Origin: Moritella sp.
GTDB lineage: Bacteria > Pseudomonadota > Gammaproteobacteria > Enterobacterales > Moritellaceae
NCBI RefSeq assembly: GCF_013215705.1
Contig: NZ_JABSQR010000009.1
Coordinates: 62,001-126,000 of the forward strand
DNA: 64,000 bases
Direction of reading: 5' to 3'
Shown: positions 37,671 to 48,796 of the stretch, piece by piece
How positions within the stretch are numbered: the first letter of the stretch is position 1
Layout: each line of letters opens with the position of its first letter
Translations under genes and position numbers: made by a program
The notes under the pieces: model-generated
Database searches by the model: none
What the model saw: only the letters and a program-made list of their open reading frames with translations
What the model was told of the DNA's origin: nothing

Positions 37671-37701
37671 AGCACTATCCCATTGGGTAGTGCTTTTTTA
37701 T
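37671..37701 (+). terminator. Rho-independent terminator after nadC
   Basis: AGCACTATCCC pairs with GGGTAGTGCT (37671-37694, one bulged T, 3-base loop), followed by TTTTTTA. Separates nadC from the pil operon. Confidence 0.9.
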
Positions 37702-37870
37702 TTTCTAGTACTGCACGTCGAATAAAATTAATCACTGCATAATAACCCTCATTTTAGTTATTCATCTATAAATAGCGTTCAAATTACTTAATTTCGACTC
37801 CAAACCCCTTAGTACAAGATAATTATATATCAACAAATCAATGGGTTATTTCGAAACATTGTCTTATAAC

Positions 37871-37900
37871 TTGACCTTGATCGTTAAATTTATGTATACA
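37871..37900 (+). promoter_or_regulatory. Candidate sigma70 promoter for pilA
   Basis: TTGACC (37871-37876), 18 bases, TATACA (37895-37900), about 97 bases before the pilA start. I found no good sigma54 (TGGCAC-N5-TTGC) site, which pilA has in some species. The remainder of the 388-base nadC-pilA gap is AT-rich and otherwise unassigned. Confidence 0.4.
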
Positions 37901-37996
37901 TAATGTTAAATAAGGGTTTAAATAAATTAACTCATCGGATATCTCATACCATTTGATGACTAAAGGACTATTCGCTAATTTATAAGGATATAAAAA

Positions 37997-38410
37997 ATGA
38001 AGAAACAACAACAAGGTTTTACGTTAATTGAATTGATGATCGTCGTCGCGATCGTGGCTATTTTGGCGGGCGTGGGTATGCCTGCTTATCAAAATTATAC
38101 AAAAAAAGCACAATTCTCAGAAGTTATTGGTGCAACAGCCGCTTATAAAACCGGCGTTGAAATATGTCTAAATTTAGCGGCAAAAACAACTTGTGATGCA
38201 GGAAATAATTCAATACCAACGGCAGTAAGCGGAGCATCCAATACCGCGATTGTTAAAACTGTTGATGTAGTTGATGGAGTTATTACAGCTACAACAGGAA
38301 CGACTAGCGTATTTGCTGCCGCTGAGACTTATATTTTAACACCCGGTTCTAGCGCGGGATTAATAAGCTGGACGGTATCTGGTACTTGTACTGGTAAAGA
38401 TTTGTGCTAA
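37997..38410 (+). CDS. pilA: Type IV major pilin
   Basis: 137 residues. Short basic leader MKKQQQG with prepilin peptidase cleavage before FTLIELMIVVAIVAILAGVGMPAYQNY; the mature protein has N-methyl-Phe1 and Glu5. Four cysteines: CLNLAAKTTC early, and a C-terminal CTGKDLC that makes the usual disulfide-closed D-region, with a small loop. Good ribosome site (AAGGA) 11 bases before the ATG. Clustered with pilB, pilC and pilD. Confidence 0.95.
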   Translation: MKKQQQGFTLIELMIVVAIVAILAGVGMPAYQNYTKKAQFSEVIGATAAYKTGVEICLNLAAKTTCDAGNNSIPTAVSGASNTAIVKTVDVVDGVITATTGTTSVFAAAETYILTPGSSAGLISWTVSGTCTGKDLC

Positions 38411-38423
38411 TTAGACAAATATA

Positions 38424-40127
38424 ATGCCACACCAGCATAATGCTAGCGGCCTGGCACATAGCCTGGTCGCTCATTCATACTTCGCTGTAGAAGAGATCCC
38501 ACAACTTCTGCAAAGCGCCAAACAGGAGGGTAAAGCCTTCACGACTTATATCGTCGACAATAACATCATCGACAGTCAAGTATTAGCGCAATTACTAGAA
38601 CGTGAATACGGCGTGCCGCTGCTCGATTTAGATACCTTTAATCTCGAAGAAATTCCCGATAATCTGCTCAATGAAAAACTCATTGACAAACACCATGCGC
38701 TGCCTATCTACGTGCAGGGGCAAACCTTATATCTGGCGATGTCAGATCCCACTAATGTTACCGCATTAGAAGAATTTGCTTTTAGCTTCAGTCTGCATAC
38801 CGAAGTATTACTGGTTGATGAGCTACAATTACAGAAAGCCTTAGAGAGAGTACTCGAAAGTGATATTGATGCGCTAGGCGATCTGAACGATGCCGACATC
38901 GGTGACTTGGAAGTGGATAATAGCGAGTCACGTTTAGAGCAAGAAAGTAAAGATAGCGCTGATGACGCGCCAATCGTTAAATTTGTGAATAAAATTCTAC
39001 TCGATGCGATTAAAAAAGGCGCTTCTGATATTCATTTCGAACCGTATGAGTTTAAATATCGCGTGCGTTTTCGTATTGACGGTATCTTACATGAAATGGT
39101 ATCGCCACCGGTTAACTTAGCCATGCGCTTTTCTGCGCGTTTGAAAGTCATGGCCAAATTAGATATTGCCGAGCGCAGGGTGCCACAAGATGGCCGGATC
39201 AAACTAAAATTATCCAAGAATAAGTCCATTGATCTACGTGTCAGTACCCTACCCACCATGTGGGGTGAAAAAGTGGTGATGCGGATCTTAGATTCTAACC
39301 AAGCCAGTCTCAATATTGATATACTCGGTTATGACGAAAAACAGAAAGCGCTCTATCTTAAAGCACTAACCAAGCCGCAAGGCATGATCCTGGTCACCGG
39401 ACCAACAGGTAGTGGTAAAACCGTGTCTTTGTACAGCGGGTTAAATATTCTTAATACCGTGGAACGTAACATATCCACAGCCGAGGATCCTATCGAGATC
39501 AATCTCAGCGGCATTAATCAGGTGCAGATCAACCTCAAAGCAGGACTTACTTTTCCCGTCGCATTACGTTCATTCTTGCGTCAAGATCCAGATGTGGTGA
39601 TGGTCGGTGAGATCCGCGATATAGAAACGGCAGAGATTGCCATCAAAGCCGCGCAAACCGGTCACTTAGTGTTATCGACATTGCATACCAACTCCGCCGC
39701 AGAAACCCTGACCCGTTTATCCAATATGGGGGTGCCGGCTTATAATATTGGTTCATCCGTCAGTTTGATCATCGCCCAGCGTCTTGGTCGTCGGCTTTGT
39801 AATGCATGTAAACAACCAGAAGACATTCCGGTAACGGAATTAGCCAAACTTGGTTTCGCCCTAGACCAAATTAACCAGGGGATCACCCCATTTAAAGCCG
39901 TTGGTTGTAACCAGTGCACCAAGGGATATAAAGGTCGTGTGGGGATCTACGAAGTCATGCCCATGTCTGATAAGATCTCACGGATGATCTTAACCGGCAG
40001 CAACTCCATGGAACTCCACGATCAAGCTCAGCAGGAAGGCATGGATACCTTACGCCAATCCGCATTACAAAAAGTGATCGACGGTGTCACCAGTTTGCTT
40101 GAGGTTGAACGTATCACCAGTCATTAA
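38424..40127 (+). CDS. pilB: Type IV pilus assembly ATPase
   Basis: Hexameric ATPase that powers pilin polymerisation at the inner face of the membrane. 567 residues: N-terminal MshEN/T2SSE-N domain (about 1-150), then the ATPase with [21 protein letters not shown], Walker A GPTGSGKT (about 326-333), Asp box ([17 protein letters not shown]), His box ([15 protein letters not shown]). The zinc-binding tetracysteine is CNACKQ...[13 protein letters not shown]. 13 bases after pilA. Confidence 0.96.
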   Translation: MPHQHNASGLAHSLVAHSYFAVEEIPQLLQSAKQEGKAFTTYIVDNNIIDSQVLAQLLEREYGVPLLDLDTFNLEEIPDNLLNEKLIDKHHALPIYVQGQTLYLAMSDPTNVTALEEFAFSFSLHTEVLLVDELQLQKALERVLESDIDALGDLNDADIGDLEVDNSESRLEQESKDSADDAPIVKFVNKILLDAIKKGASDIHFEPYEFKYRVRFRIDGILHEMVSPPVNLAMRFSARLKVMAKLDIAERRVPQDGRIKLKLSKNKSIDLRVSTLPTMWGEKVVMRILDSNQASLNIDILGYDEKQKALYLKALTKPQGMILVTGPTGSGKTVSLYSGLNILNTVERNISTAEDPIEINLSGINQVQINLKAGLTFPVALRSFLRQDPDVVMVGEIRDIETAEIAIKAAQTGHLVLSTLHTNSAAETLTRLSNMGVPAYNIGSSVSLIIAQRLGRRLCNACKQPEDIPVTELAKLGFALDQINQGITPFKAVGCNQCTKGYKGRVGIYEVMPMSDKISRMILTGSNSMELHDQAQQEGMDTLRQSALQKVIDGVTSLLEVERITSH

Positions 40128-40199
40128 CAGACAATACTAACGAAGTAGAACTCTATTTAACAAGGATCTTATCGTCCACCATTCGCTAAGGATAGCACC

Positions 40200-41456
40200 A
40201 TGGTCGCAGTAACCAAAACAACCAATACTCGTCGCAAACCATCAGCAGTAAAAAAACGCTATCCGTATCACTGGCAAGGCGTTAATCGTAAAGGTAAAAA
40301 AGTAAGTGGTGAAATACAAGCGGAGAGTATTAGTAACCTTAAAGTTGAACTTCGCCGTCAGGGTATCAATGTTTTAAAAGCCAAGCGCAAATCAACGGGT
40401 TTGTTCTCTGTAGGCATAAAAAAAATTAAAGCGATGGACATTGCCCTCATATCACGACAAATTGCCACCATGCTGAATGCCGGTGTGCCCTTAGTGCAAA
40501 GTTTAGAAATTATAGCCCGCAGTAATGACAACCCCGCCATGCGGTCGCTAATCGGCGAGGTGGCAGCAGAAGTCTCTACCGGTACATCGCTTTCTGATAC
40601 CTTGCGCAAGCATCCCATTTATTTTGATGATTTGTATTGTGATTTGATCAGCGCAGGCGAACAATCAGGTTCATTGGACACTATGTATGATCGTATCGCC
40701 ACCTATAAAGAAAAGGCCGAAGCACTCAAATCTAAGATTAAAAAAGCCATGCTTTACCCGGCGATGGTCGTCGCAGTTGCAACTATCGTCACGCTTATTT
40801 TATTGCTGTATGTGATACCGCAGTTCAAAGACATCTTCGCTGGTTTTGGCGCAGAACTGCCGCCTTTCACCTTGTTTGTGCTGTCGATTTCTGACTTTGT
40901 CAGTCAATTTTGGTATTTAGTGATTGGCATATTATTTGGGATACCGATTATTTACCTTAAAGCGAATCAACGCTCAATAAAAGTCAAACATATCACCGAA
41001 CGCACTATCCTCAAGATCCCTGCAATTGGACCAATTATGCATAAAGGCGCGTTGGCACGTTTCGCCAGAACGCTATCAACCACATTTGCAGCCGGTATTC
41101 CACTGGTAGACTCGCTAACCTCGGCGGCAGGCGCATCGGGCAATATTGTTTATAAAAATGCGGTAATGGAAATGCGTAATGAAGTGATCGCCGGATTACC
41201 AATGCACATCGCCATGCGCTCAACCAATTTATTCCCTGACATGGTGACGCAAATGGTGATGATCGGTGAAGAGTCTGGGTCACTCGATGATATGTTAGCC
41301 AAAGTTGCGCATATTTATGAGCAACAAGTTGATGATGCCGTCGATGGCTTAACCAGTTTAATCGAACCCATGATCATGGTGGTACTGGGTGTCATCATTG
41401 GCGGTCTGGTGATTGCGATGTATTTACCTATCTTTAAAATGGGTAGCATCATGTAA
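40200..41456 (+). CDS. pilC: Type IV pilus inner-membrane platform protein
   Basis: 418 residues, T2SSF family. Basic N-terminal part, then two cytoplasmic T2SSF domains (about 80-205 and 285-405) with three membrane segments (near 178-200, 230-250 and 390-410). LISRQIATMLNAGVPLVQSLEII and ARFARTLSTTFAAGIPLVDSL are the paired family motifs. Works with PilB to add pilin at the base of the fibre. Follows pilB by 72 bases. Confidence 0.96.
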   Translation: MVAVTKTTNTRRKPSAVKKRYPYHWQGVNRKGKKVSGEIQAESISNLKVELRRQGINVLKAKRKSTGLFSVGIKKIKAMDIALISRQIATMLNAGVPLVQSLEIIARSNDNPAMRSLIGEVAAEVSTGTSLSDTLRKHPIYFDDLYCDLISAGEQSGSLDTMYDRIATYKEKAEALKSKIKKAMLYPAMVVAVATIVTLILLLYVIPQFKDIFAGFGAELPPFTLFVLSISDFVSQFWYLVIGILFGIPIIYLKANQRSIKVKHITERTILKIPAIGPIMHKGALARFARTLSTTFAAGIPLVDSLTSAAGASGNIVYKNAVMEMRNEVIAGLPMHIAMRSTNLFPDMVTQMVMIGEESGSLDDMLAKVAHIYEQQVDDAVDGLTSLIEPMIMVVLGVIIGGLVIAMYLPIFKMGSIM

Positions 41457-41515
41457 GCTTTAACAGCTTTTCTGTAGTGGGTTTGCTATCATCTTATTTC
41501 AGTTAACATTTATCC

Positions 41516-41558
41516 ATACCCAAGCGACTTCAAAATGCACAATCAGTAACTTGGGTAT
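41516..41558. repeat. Palindromic intergenic repeat, copy 2 (shortened)
   Basis: Matches the 1193-1245 element from ATACCCAAG through ATGCACAATCAGTA to ACTTGGGTAT. It lacks 10 bases (TCTTGAAGTA) of the right arm, a deletion between short AGTA repeats. It has a few substitutions in the left arm. Lies between pilC and pilD, 28 bases before pilD. Confidence 0.8.
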
Positions 41559-41586
41559 ATCAATTTAATTCGTACAGGTAATTTTA

Positions 41587-42474
41587 ATGCAAGACTTAGC
41601 GCTTCTTTTTCAACTCACCCCTTGGCTATTATGGTTATCCGTTGCCCTTCTCGGTCTGTTAGTCGGTAGTTTCTTAAATGTGGTGATTTACCGCTTACCC
41701 ATCATGATGGAGCGCGAGTGGAAACAAGAGTGCACGGTTTATTTTAGTGATGAATGCAAAACCGCTGAAACAAGATCTGAAACCACTAAATTTAACTTAT
41801 TGTTACCCCGCTCTGCTTGCCCTAAATGTGATCATCAAATTACGGCATTAGAAAATATCCCCGTAATCAGCTGGCTAGTATTAAGGGGGAAATGTAGCAA
41901 TTGTGCCAATCCTATTTCAGCACGTTATCCAAGCATTGAGCTATTAACCGGGTTATTATCACTCGTGGTCGCCGTGTATATCCCGTACGGCATTCAATTA
42001 GCCGGGGCACTCATCTTAACCTGGACCTTAGTCGCACTGACCTTTATCGACATTGATAAAATGTTATTACCCGATCAAATAACGCTACCATTATTGTGGT
42101 TAGGTCTATTTCTTAACGTTAATTATGCTTGGGTAACACCATCCGATGCCATCATCGGCGCTATCGTTGGTTACTTATCACTGTGGTCTGTGTATTGGGG
42201 TTTCAAATTACTCACCGGCAAAGAAGGCATGGGTTATGGGGATTTCAAACTCTTAGCTGCGTTTGGTGCTTGGTTCGGCTGGCAATCAATTTTAGCCATT
42301 GTGCTGTTATCTTCTTTTGCAGGTGCCATTATTGGTATTACCCAAATAGCATTAAAAAAACATACTAAAGGCAACCCTATTCCATTTGGTCCTTATCTGG
42401 CCATTGCGGGTTGGTTATACCTTATCTGGGGCGACCAATTAGTTGATTTTTATTTAATTAACTTTGTTTATTAA
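41587..42474 (+). CDS. pilD: Prepilin leader peptidase / N-methyltransferase
   Basis: Inner-membrane aspartyl protease that cuts and N-methylates type IV pilins and type II secretion pseudopilins. 295 residues. N-terminal domain with GLLVGSFLNVVIYRLPIMME and the zinc CPKC...CSNC pairs; catalytic aspartates in TFIDIDKMLLPDQIT and GKEGMGYGDFKLLAAFGAW. About seven to eight membrane segments. coaE follows after 30 bases. Confidence 0.97.
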   Translation: MQDLALLFQLTPWLLWLSVALLGLLVGSFLNVVIYRLPIMMEREWKQECTVYFSDECKTAETRSETTKFNLLLPRSACPKCDHQITALENIPVISWLVLRGKCSNCANPISARYPSIELLTGLLSLVVAVYIPYGIQLAGALILTWTLVALTFIDIDKMLLPDQITLPLLWLGLFLNVNYAWVTPSDAIIGAIVGYLSLWSVYWGFKLLTGKEGMGYGDFKLLAAFGAWFGWQSILAIVLLSSFAGAIIGITQIALKKHTKGNPIPFGPYLAIAGWLYLIWGDQLVDFYLINFVY

Positions 42475-42504
42475 CACTCTATTAAACTTGTTAAGGTAAG
42501 CGCT

Positions 42505-43110
42505 ATGTATGTTGTTGGATTAACAGGTGGGATCGCATCAGGTAAAACCACGGTCGCCGATCTTATTGCAGCTCAAGGTATTAATTTAGTCGATGCTGAT
42601 ATTGTCGCCAGAGAAGTGGTGGCAATAGACAGTGATGGATTAAAACAGATAAGCGCGCATTTTGGTGAACAGATATTGCAAGATGACGGCAGCTTAAATC
42701 GCGCGTTATTACGTGAAAAAATATTTTCAAATGATGTTAATAAACAGTGGTTAAATAATTTATTACACCCGATGATACGTGCTGAATTATTAGCCCAATT
42801 AGCCGCCAGTAATTCTCCTTATACCTTGTTAGTGGTGCCATTGTTAGTTGAGAACAAGCTCACCACCCTATGCGATCATGTACTGGTTGTTGATGTCGAA
42901 GAACAAGTACAGATAACACGGACTATCGCCCGCGATAACGTCTCTGTAGAACAAGTCGAGGCGATATTACAATCACAAGCAACGCGTGAACAACGCCTTG
43001 CTGCTGCAGACTCAGTGGTGGTCAATAATGACCGTCAACAGCTTACGAGCGATGTTGCCGTTTTACATCAGAAATTTCTTGAGTTAGCAACGGCAGGCAT
43101 GGCAGACTAG
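42505..43110 (+). CDS. coaE: Dephospho-CoA kinase
   Basis: Last step of coenzyme A synthesis, phosphorylating dephospho-CoA. 201 residues. P-loop GLTGGIASGKTTVADLIA at the N terminus, DADIVAREVV, HPMIRAELLAQL and VVPLLVENKL match the family. The pilD-coaE-yacG order is conserved in gammaproteobacteria. Confidence 0.96.
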   Translation: MYVVGLTGGIASGKTTVADLIAAQGINLVDADIVAREVVAIDSDGLKQISAHFGEQILQDDGSLNRALLREKIFSNDVNKQWLNNLLHPMIRAELLAQLAASNSPYTLLVVPLLVENKLTTLCDHVLVVDVEEQVQITRTIARDNVSVEQVEAILQSQATREQRLAAADSVVVNNDRQQLTSDVAVLHQKFLELATAGMAD

Positions 43111-43144
43111 CCACTTTCAAGTACAGTTTATTTAGGAAATAATC

Positions 43145-43330
43145 ATGCAAGTAAATTGCCCAACCTGTCAAAAGCCTGTTGAATGGGTTGCCACTAGCGA
43201 ATTCCGCCCGTTTTGTTGTGAACGCTGCAAACTGATTGATCTTGGCGAATGGGCAAGTGGAGAACGCGCCATCCCAGGTGAAGAAGTATCACCACAAGAA
43301 TTACAGCCTAAAGGTTACGAGTTCGATTAA
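43145..43330 (+). CDS. yacG: DNA gyrase inhibitor / zinc-binding protein YacG
   Basis: 61 residues with four cysteines in CPTCQKPV and [17 protein letters not shown], binding one zinc. E. coli YacG binds the GyrB C-terminal region and inhibits gyrase. Lies 34 bases after coaE, the usual partner. Short but highly characteristic. Confidence 0.94.
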   Translation: MQVNCPTCQKPVEWVATSEFRPFCCERCKLIDLGEWASGERAIPGEEVSPQELQPKGYEFD

Positions 43331-43352
43331 GTCGTGGCCTTACCGTAATGGC

Positions 43353-43745
43353 TCAAGAAAACTGAGCCATTAACATCTCAACAATCACTTGATTCGCCGC
43401 AGGAAAATTGTAATCGTCTAATTCACTCATATTTACCCAAGCCGTTTGTTGCCCTTCAAGTCCCCTGCCAACACCGTCAAACTTATCGACCAGATAGAAA
43501 TCTAATTGCACGATTTTGTCGCCATAATCAAATTCTAACTGATGAAATGCCTGCGCATTGATCACATCAAGGTCAACTTCTTCTTTCAGCTCTCTGGTTA
43601 ACGCCTCAAGCACAGATTCGCCAGACTCTACCTTACCACCCGGAAACTCCCATTTATCACCTTGGTGCTGCGCTGAGCTACGTTTACTGATAAAGACTTG
43701 CTGATCACGAACGATAATACCGGCAGCAACATGAACGACTTTCAT
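43353..43745 (-). CDS. mutT: 8-oxo-dGTP diphosphatase
   Basis: Cleans 8-oxo-dGTP from the nucleotide pool. 130 residues, as E. coli MutT. Nudix box GGKVESGESVLEALTRELKEEV is intact except Asp for Gly at the end (EEVDLD). The N terminus VVHVAAGIIVRDQQVFISKR matches MutT. Convergent with yacG (22-base gap); downstream of the secA terminator. Confidence 0.93.
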   Translation of the reverse strand: MKVVHVAAGIIVRDQQVFISKRSSAQHQGDKWEFPGGKVESGESVLEALTRELKEEVDLDVINAQAFHQLEFDYGDKIVQLDFYLVDKFDGVGRGLEGQQTAWVNMSELDDYNFPAANQVIVEMLMAQFS

Positions 43746-43799
43746 TATGAGTTCTCTTATTGGATAGTTGTATTAAATTAAATTAAATTTAATTAACAA

Positions 43800-43831
43800 A
43801 AAGCGCTAAAACATTACTGTTTTAGCGCTTT
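43800..43831 (-). terminator. Strong bidirectional-type terminator after secA
   Basis: Perfect 14-base arms AAAGCGCTAAAACA (43800-43813) and TGTTTTAGCGCTTT (43818-43831), 4-base loop. On the minus strand the stem is followed by TTTTTGTTAATT. It ends the secA/dcw-side transcription before mutT. Confidence 0.93.
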
Positions 43832-43898
43832 CGATTTTAACTTTAACCTCTATTAGCTAGCGCCAATAATGACGATGACTGATAGCGAGTTATCGTTA

Positions 43899-46616
43899 TT
43901 ACTTTAATTTACCGTGACACTGTTTAAACTTAGCACCAGAACCACAAGGACAAGGATCATTACGACCGACTTTCTGACCTTGACGCACAAATGTTTCTGC
44001 TTCAGCCGTTGCCGATTTATCTGCTAGCTGATTTTCAGCTGTTGCGTGACTCATGTTCTGTGGTAATGACTCGCCACGGCGACGGTGTGCTTCCACGGCG
44101 TCTACGTCTTCCGGCGCTTGCACTTGCACTTTAGAAACCACACCAACCACATCTGATTTCAAGTTTTCTAACATTTCAGTAAACAGTTCAAACGACTCAC
44201 GCTTGTATTCTTGTTTCGGGTTTTTCTGGGCATAACCACGTAAATGGATACCTTGACGTAAATGGTCCATTGCCGCTAAATGCTCTTTCCATAAACCATC
44301 AAGTGTTTGTAACATCACTGCTTTTTCAAACTGACGGATCACTTGTGCACCCACAGCATCTTCTTTGGCTACGTAAGCTTCATTAGCCGCCGTCATGATA
44401 CGTTCACGGATCTTTTCTTCGTATAACTTAGTATCGTCATCGAGCCACTGTTGAATAGGTAACTCCAGCATGAAATCAGCACGTAAACGTTGTTCTAGAC
44501 CTGAGATATCCCACATTTCATGCAATGATTGTGGTGGAATGTAAGCATCCATTACCGCATTGATCACGTCTTCACGGATCGCGACCATGGTTTCGCTGAT
44601 GTCTTCCGCTTCCATTAATTCGTTACGTTGCTCATAAACCACTTTACGTTGGTCATTGGCTACGTCATCAAATTCAAGTAACGATTTACGAATATCAAAG
44701 TTACGCCCTTCAACTTTACGTTGTGCGTTTTCGATCGCGCGCGTTACCCACTTATGCTCAATCGCTTCGCCTTCTTCCATACCCAGTTTCTTCATCATGC
44801 CAGTAATACGGTCTGATGTGAAAATACGCATGAGCGGATCAGTCATCGATAAGTAAAAACGTGTTGAACCGGCATCACCTTGACGACCAGAACGACCACG
44901 TAACTGGTTATCAATACGGCGTGATTCATGACGTTCGGTGCCGATAATGTGTAAACCACCGGCCACAAGAACTGCATCGTGACGAACTTGCCATTTGGCT
45001 TTAATATGCTCAATTTGTGCTGCGGTTGGATTCTTCAGCGCATCAATTTCGGTTTGCCAGTTACCACCCAACACAATATCAGTACCACGACCGGCCATAT
45101 TGGTTGCAATAGTCACAGCGCCTGAACGACCCGCATCGGCAACAATTTCAGCTTCACGTTCGTGGAACTTGGCGTTCAATACGTTATGTTTGATCTTGTC
45201 TTTTTTCAGTAGATTAGAAAGTAGTTCAGAGCTCTCAATTGATACTGTACCCACAAGCACTGGTTGCTGTCTTGCTACACAATCTTTGATATCTTCAATG
45301 ATCGCAACATGCTTCTCAGCAGCGGTCAGATAAACCAGATCACCAAAATCTTTACGCGTCATTGGTTTATTGGTTGGCACTACCACTGTTTCGAGGTTAT
45401 AGATAGATTGGAATTCGAAGGCTTCAGTATCTGCGGTACCTGTCATACCTGACAATTTCTCATACATACGGAAGTAATTCTGGAATGTAATCGATGCTAA
45501 TGTTTGGTTTTCATTTTGAATCTTCACACCTTCACGCGCTTCTACCGCTTGGTGTAGACCTTCAGACCAACGACGACCCGGCATAGTACGACCCGTGTGT
45601 TCATCGACAATAACAATCTCGCCTTCATCACTCACGATATAATCCACGTCTTTTTCAAACAACGTATGCGCACGTAATGCCGCATTGATGTGGTGTAGTA
45701 ATGAAATATTCGCCGCAGAGAATAAATTGTCCTCTTCGCTTAATAAGCCACGCTCTTTAAGCATTTCTTCAACTGTGATTTGACCATTTTCAGTCAGTAA
45801 TACTTGCTTGTTTTTTTCATCGACCGTGAAGTGACCATCACCAGTATATTCTTCGGTATCTTCTTTTTCTTGCTGTTCTAGCAATGGAATAATGGTATTG
45901 ATCTTAGTGTATAGCTCAGAGCTATCGTCAGCAGGACCAGAAATAATAAGCGGGGTACGAGCTTCATCGATTAAGATGGAATCCACTTCATCGATTACTG
46001 CATAGTATAACGGACGCATAACACGCTGTTGCGGTTCAAACGCCATATTGTCACGCAGGTAATCAAAACCAAATTCATTATTGGTACCGTAAGTAACATC
46101 GGCAGCATAAGCGTCACGTTTGGCCATGTTATCCATGCCAGAAACGTTTAAACCAACGGTTAACCCTAAAAATTCAAATAGTTCACGATTCCATTCCGCA
46201 TCACGTGCAGCAAGGTAATCATTCACGGTAATAATATGTACGCCTTTACCTGTTAAGGCATTTAAATAGGCTGGTAATGTTGCGGTGAGAGTTTTACCTT
46301 CACCGGTACGCATTTCGGCAATCTGGTTATTATTTAAAACCATACCACCCAGTAACTGTACGTCGAAGTGGCGCATGCCAAATACACGTTTAGAGCCTTC
46401 CCGAACAACCGCGAATGCTTCAGCTAAAATGCTATCAAGTGACTCACCAGCAGCTAAACGTTGTTGAAAGTCAACTGTTTTTGCTTTTAGTTCTGCATCT
46501 GATAATGCTTCGAAATCTGCTTCTAATTGATTAACTTGTTGTACAACTTTGTGCAATTTTTTTAAAATGCGGTCATTGCGGCTACCGACTATTTTTGTAA
46601 TTATATTAGTTAACAT
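43899..46616 (-). CDS. secA: Preprotein translocase ATPase SecA
   Basis: Motor of Sec-dependent protein export at SecYEG. 905 residues, family length. Walker A in [21 protein letters not shown] box [60 protein letters not shown]. The C-terminal zinc/SecB-binding tail [19 protein letters not shown] is intact. No secM precedes it; an M23 peptidase gene does. Confidence 0.98.
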   Translation of the reverse strand: MLTNIITKIVGSRNDRILKKLHKVVQQVNQLEADFEALSDAELKAKTVDFQQRLAAGESLDSILAEAFAVVREGSKRVFGMRHFDVQLLGGMVLNNNQIAEMRTGEGKTLTATLPAYLNALTGKGVHIITVNDYLAARDAEWNRELFEFLGLTVGLNVSGMDNMAKRDAYAADVTYGTNNEFGFDYLRDNMAFEPQQRVMRPLYYAVIDEVDSILIDEARTPLIISGPADDSSELYTKINTIIPLLEQQEKEDTEEYTGDGHFTVDEKNKQVLLTENGQITVEEMLKERGLLSEEDNLFSAANISLLHHINAALRAHTLFEKDVDYIVSDEGEIVIVDEHTGRTMPGRRWSEGLHQAVEAREGVKIQNENQTLASITFQNYFRMYEKLSGMTGTADTEAFEFQSIYNLETVVVPTNKPMTRKDFGDLVYLTAAEKHVAIIEDIKDCVARQQPVLVGTVSIESSELLSNLLKKDKIKHNVLNAKFHEREAEIVADAGRSGAVTIATNMAGRGTDIVLGGNWQTEIDALKNPTAAQIEHIKAKWQVRHDAVLVAGGLHIIGTERHESRRIDNQLRGRSGRQGDAGSTRFYLSMTDPLMRIFTSDRITGMMKKLGMEEGEAIEHKWVTRAIENAQRKVEGRNFDIRKSLLEFDDVANDQRKVVYEQRNELMEAEDISETMVAIREDVINAVMDAYIPPQSLHEMWDISGLEQRLRADFMLELPIQQWLDDDTKLYEEKIRERIMTAANEAYVAKEDAVGAQVIRQFEKAVMLQTLDGLWKEHLAAMDHLRQGIHLRGYAQKNPKQEYKRESFELFTEMLENLKSDVVGVVSKVQVQAPEDVDAVEAHRRRGESLPQNMSHATAENQLADKSATAEAETFVRQGQKVGRNDPCPCGSGAKFKQCHGKLK

Positions 46617-46662
46617 TTTATGACCAAAAGTTATTGTGAATCTATTTGAAATTTAAAGCATT

Positions 46663-47577
46663 TTAGCGATAAACATAGCGTTTAGGATCGACTTGTCGTC
46701 CCGATTTTAGCACTTCGTAGTGCACATGAGGTCCAGTAGATCGTCCTGAACTCCCCATAATAGCAATAGTTTGCCCTTTACCAACCACATCACCTTCTGT
46801 TACCAGCAATTCTTTAGAGTGGCCATAACGTGACGACAAACCATTCCCGTGGTTAATTTCGATTAATAAGCCATAACCCGAACGTTTTCCAGACCAGGTA
46901 ACAACACCAGCGCCAGTAGCAATAATGTCCATGCCATTATCACCTGCAAAATCAATGCCTTTGTGCATAGTAGCACGCCCTGTGAAAGGGTCTTTACGCA
47001 CCCCATAAGGAGATGATAACCAAGAACCACGTTGAATAACTGGGCGTCCAGATAATACCGCCTCATCAGTTATATTGTGATTCAATAGCATAGTTTCAAG
47101 TAGTGACAGCTGATGTGTGCGATTATTTACTTCCAATGACAGTAAATCCATCTCTTCAAGCAAGGTTTGTAAATCAACAGCATAGCTTGAATCAGCATCA
47201 ATCGGACCGCCAATTGCAGCTTTTCCTATAAAATCAAATTCACCACGCGTTAAGTTAGCATTCTTAGCCAACTCATCACTCAGTAAACTCAAACGGTTAA
47301 CTTCAGCTTGCAGCATGCCAACTTTACTCGCAAACACCGCAATTTTCAAATCAGTTTCTTGACGTAAAGACAGAACTTGCTCGGCTTGTTGCTGATATTT
47401 TTGCTGTGCTTTGGCAATCTTAAGTTGAATGGCTTGAGAAGAGTAGTTTGAATAGAGAAACCAAGAAGACGCGATCGACAAAGCAATAACAGCAATGAAT
47501 GCAAATATTAACAAGTAGAGATTAAATAATTTAGAATAGGTATGTTTACTATTCGAGTAAGTAACTGTAACGCTCAT
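46663..47577 (-). CDS. M23-family peptidase with N-terminal membrane anchor and coiled coil
   Basis: 304 residues: one membrane segment (about 22-44), a coiled coil (about 50-150), then a LytM/M23 domain. The zinc motifs are TMHKGIDFAG (His near 205) and GPHVHYEVL (near 285), with GNGLSSRYGHSKEL between. All catalytic residues are present, so it may be an active endopeptidase rather than an EnvC-like regulator. Sits between lpxC and secA, where E. coli has secM; the SecM arrest motif is absent. Related proteins occur here in Vibrio and Shewanella (recalled). Confidence 0.9.
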   Translation of the reverse strand: MSVTVTYSNSKHTYSKLFNLYLLIFAFIAVIALSIASSWFLYSNYSSQAIQLKIAKAQQKYQQQAEQVLSLRQETDLKIAVFASKVGMLQAEVNRLSLLSDELAKNANLTRGEFDFIGKAAIGGPIDADSSYAVDLQTLLEEMDLLSLEVNNRTHQLSLLETMLLNHNITDEAVLSGRPVIQRGSWLSSPYGVRKDPFTGRATMHKGIDFAGDNGMDIIATGAGVVTWSGKRSGYGLLIEINHGNGLSSRYGHSKELLVTEGDVVGKGQTIAIMGSSGRSTGPHVHYEVLKSGRQVDPKRYVYR

Positions 47578-47703
47578 AATCTTTTATTAACTAATGAATT
47601 TATAACACTAAATATAAACAATTTGGTGTTAAAATTCTATCTGTATTTATCTCGAACCTGATTAACTCATGTCAGTTCGAGATACAACACAGGTTTGGTT
47701 AGA

Positions 47704-48627
47704 TTATAACGCCAGTTCTAAATTTGGTTCTAACCAACGAATTGGCGAATCTTGCGTTTCATCAACAGTGGTGAATTCCCACGCTTCTTGATTTGCAAGT
47801 AATGCTCTTAACAATAAATTATTCATGCCATGGCCAGTTTTGAATGCTCTAAACTCACCTAAGATTGAATGGCCTGATAAGTACAGATCACCGACAGCAT
47901 CAAGTACTTTATGCTTCACAAACTCATCGTCATAACGTAATCCGTCATCATTAAGAATACGGAATTCATCAATCACAATGGCATTATCTAAGCTACCGCC
48001 GAGTGCCAAATTCTGTGATTGTAAGTATTCAATATCTTTCATGAAACCAAAAGTACGTGCACGACTAATTTCTTGATGGAACCAATCACCTGAAAATTCT
48101 GCGCGAATATGCTGGTTTAGGCCTTCAAATACTGGATGATCAAACTCAATCCGTAAATCCATGATAAAACCATGGTTCGACGGTAAAAATTCAGCCCATT
48201 TATCGCCATCTTCAACGCGGATCGGTTGTTTGATTTTAATAAATTGCTTCGCACAGTTAAGTTCTTCAATTCCCGCACTTTGCAGTAAGAAAATAAAAGG
48301 ACTAGCACTGCCATCCATAATTGGAATTTCAGCTGCGTCTACTTCAATAACAATATTATCAATGCCTAGACCCGCTAATGCTGCATTAATATGTTCGACG
48401 GTAGAAATACGGTGACCATCTTCGCTAATGAGACAAGTACACAACATGGTATCTTTGACCATCTCTGCTGATGCTTTAAAATCAACAACCGGATCGAGAT
48501 CGATACGACGATAAATAATACCCGTATTGGCTGCTGCTGGACGAAGATTTAGGGTAACCTTGTTGCCAGAATGCAGACCGATGCCGGTGCCACGTACCGC
48601 TTGTTTTAATGTTCTTTGTTTAATCAT
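47704..48627 (-). CDS. lpxC: UDP-3-O-acyl-N-acetylglucosamine deacetylase
   Basis: First committed step of lipid A synthesis, zinc-dependent. 307 residues from the ATG at 48627 ([21 protein letters not shown]), which aligns exactly with E. coli and has AGGGTG just upstream. An upstream in-frame Met at 48654 is rejected. [57 protein letters not shown] and KTGHGMNN carry the zinc and catalytic residues. Confidence 0.97.
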   Translation of the reverse strand: MIKQRTLKQAVRGTGIGLHSGNKVTLNLRPAAANTGIIYRRIDLDPVVDFKASAEMVKDTMLCTCLISEDGHRISTVEHINAALAGLGIDNIVIEVDAAEIPIMDGSASPFIFLLQSAGIEELNCAKQFIKIKQPIRVEDGDKWAEFLPSNHGFIMDLRIEFDHPVFEGLNQHIRAEFSGDWFHQEISRARTFGFMKDIEYLQSQNLALGGSLDNAIVIDEFRILNDDGLRYDDEFVKHKVLDAVGDLYLSGHSILGEFRAFKTGHGMNNLLLRALLANQEAWEFTTVDETQDSPIRWLEPNLELAL

Positions 48628-48796
48628 TAATGTCACCCTATTTAAATCCCACACTCCAGCGCGAGGCCGAGCAATTTACCACAGCCCTACTGGAAATGCA
48701 AAACCACCAATCCACACACAGCTTACATAATTCAGTCTTTAGGCTAAAAATAATCCGTAAGACTGAATCATATTCTAGCGACAATACAATAAAGTA

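Noticed and set aside
37609-37996. Sigma54 promoter for pilA
   Set aside because: No TGGCAC-N5-TTGC match was found in the gap; a sigma70-like site fits better.
46617-47703. secM between lpxC and secA
   Set aside because: The gene present is an M23 peptidase and no FxxxxWIxxxxGIRAGP arrest motif was seen.
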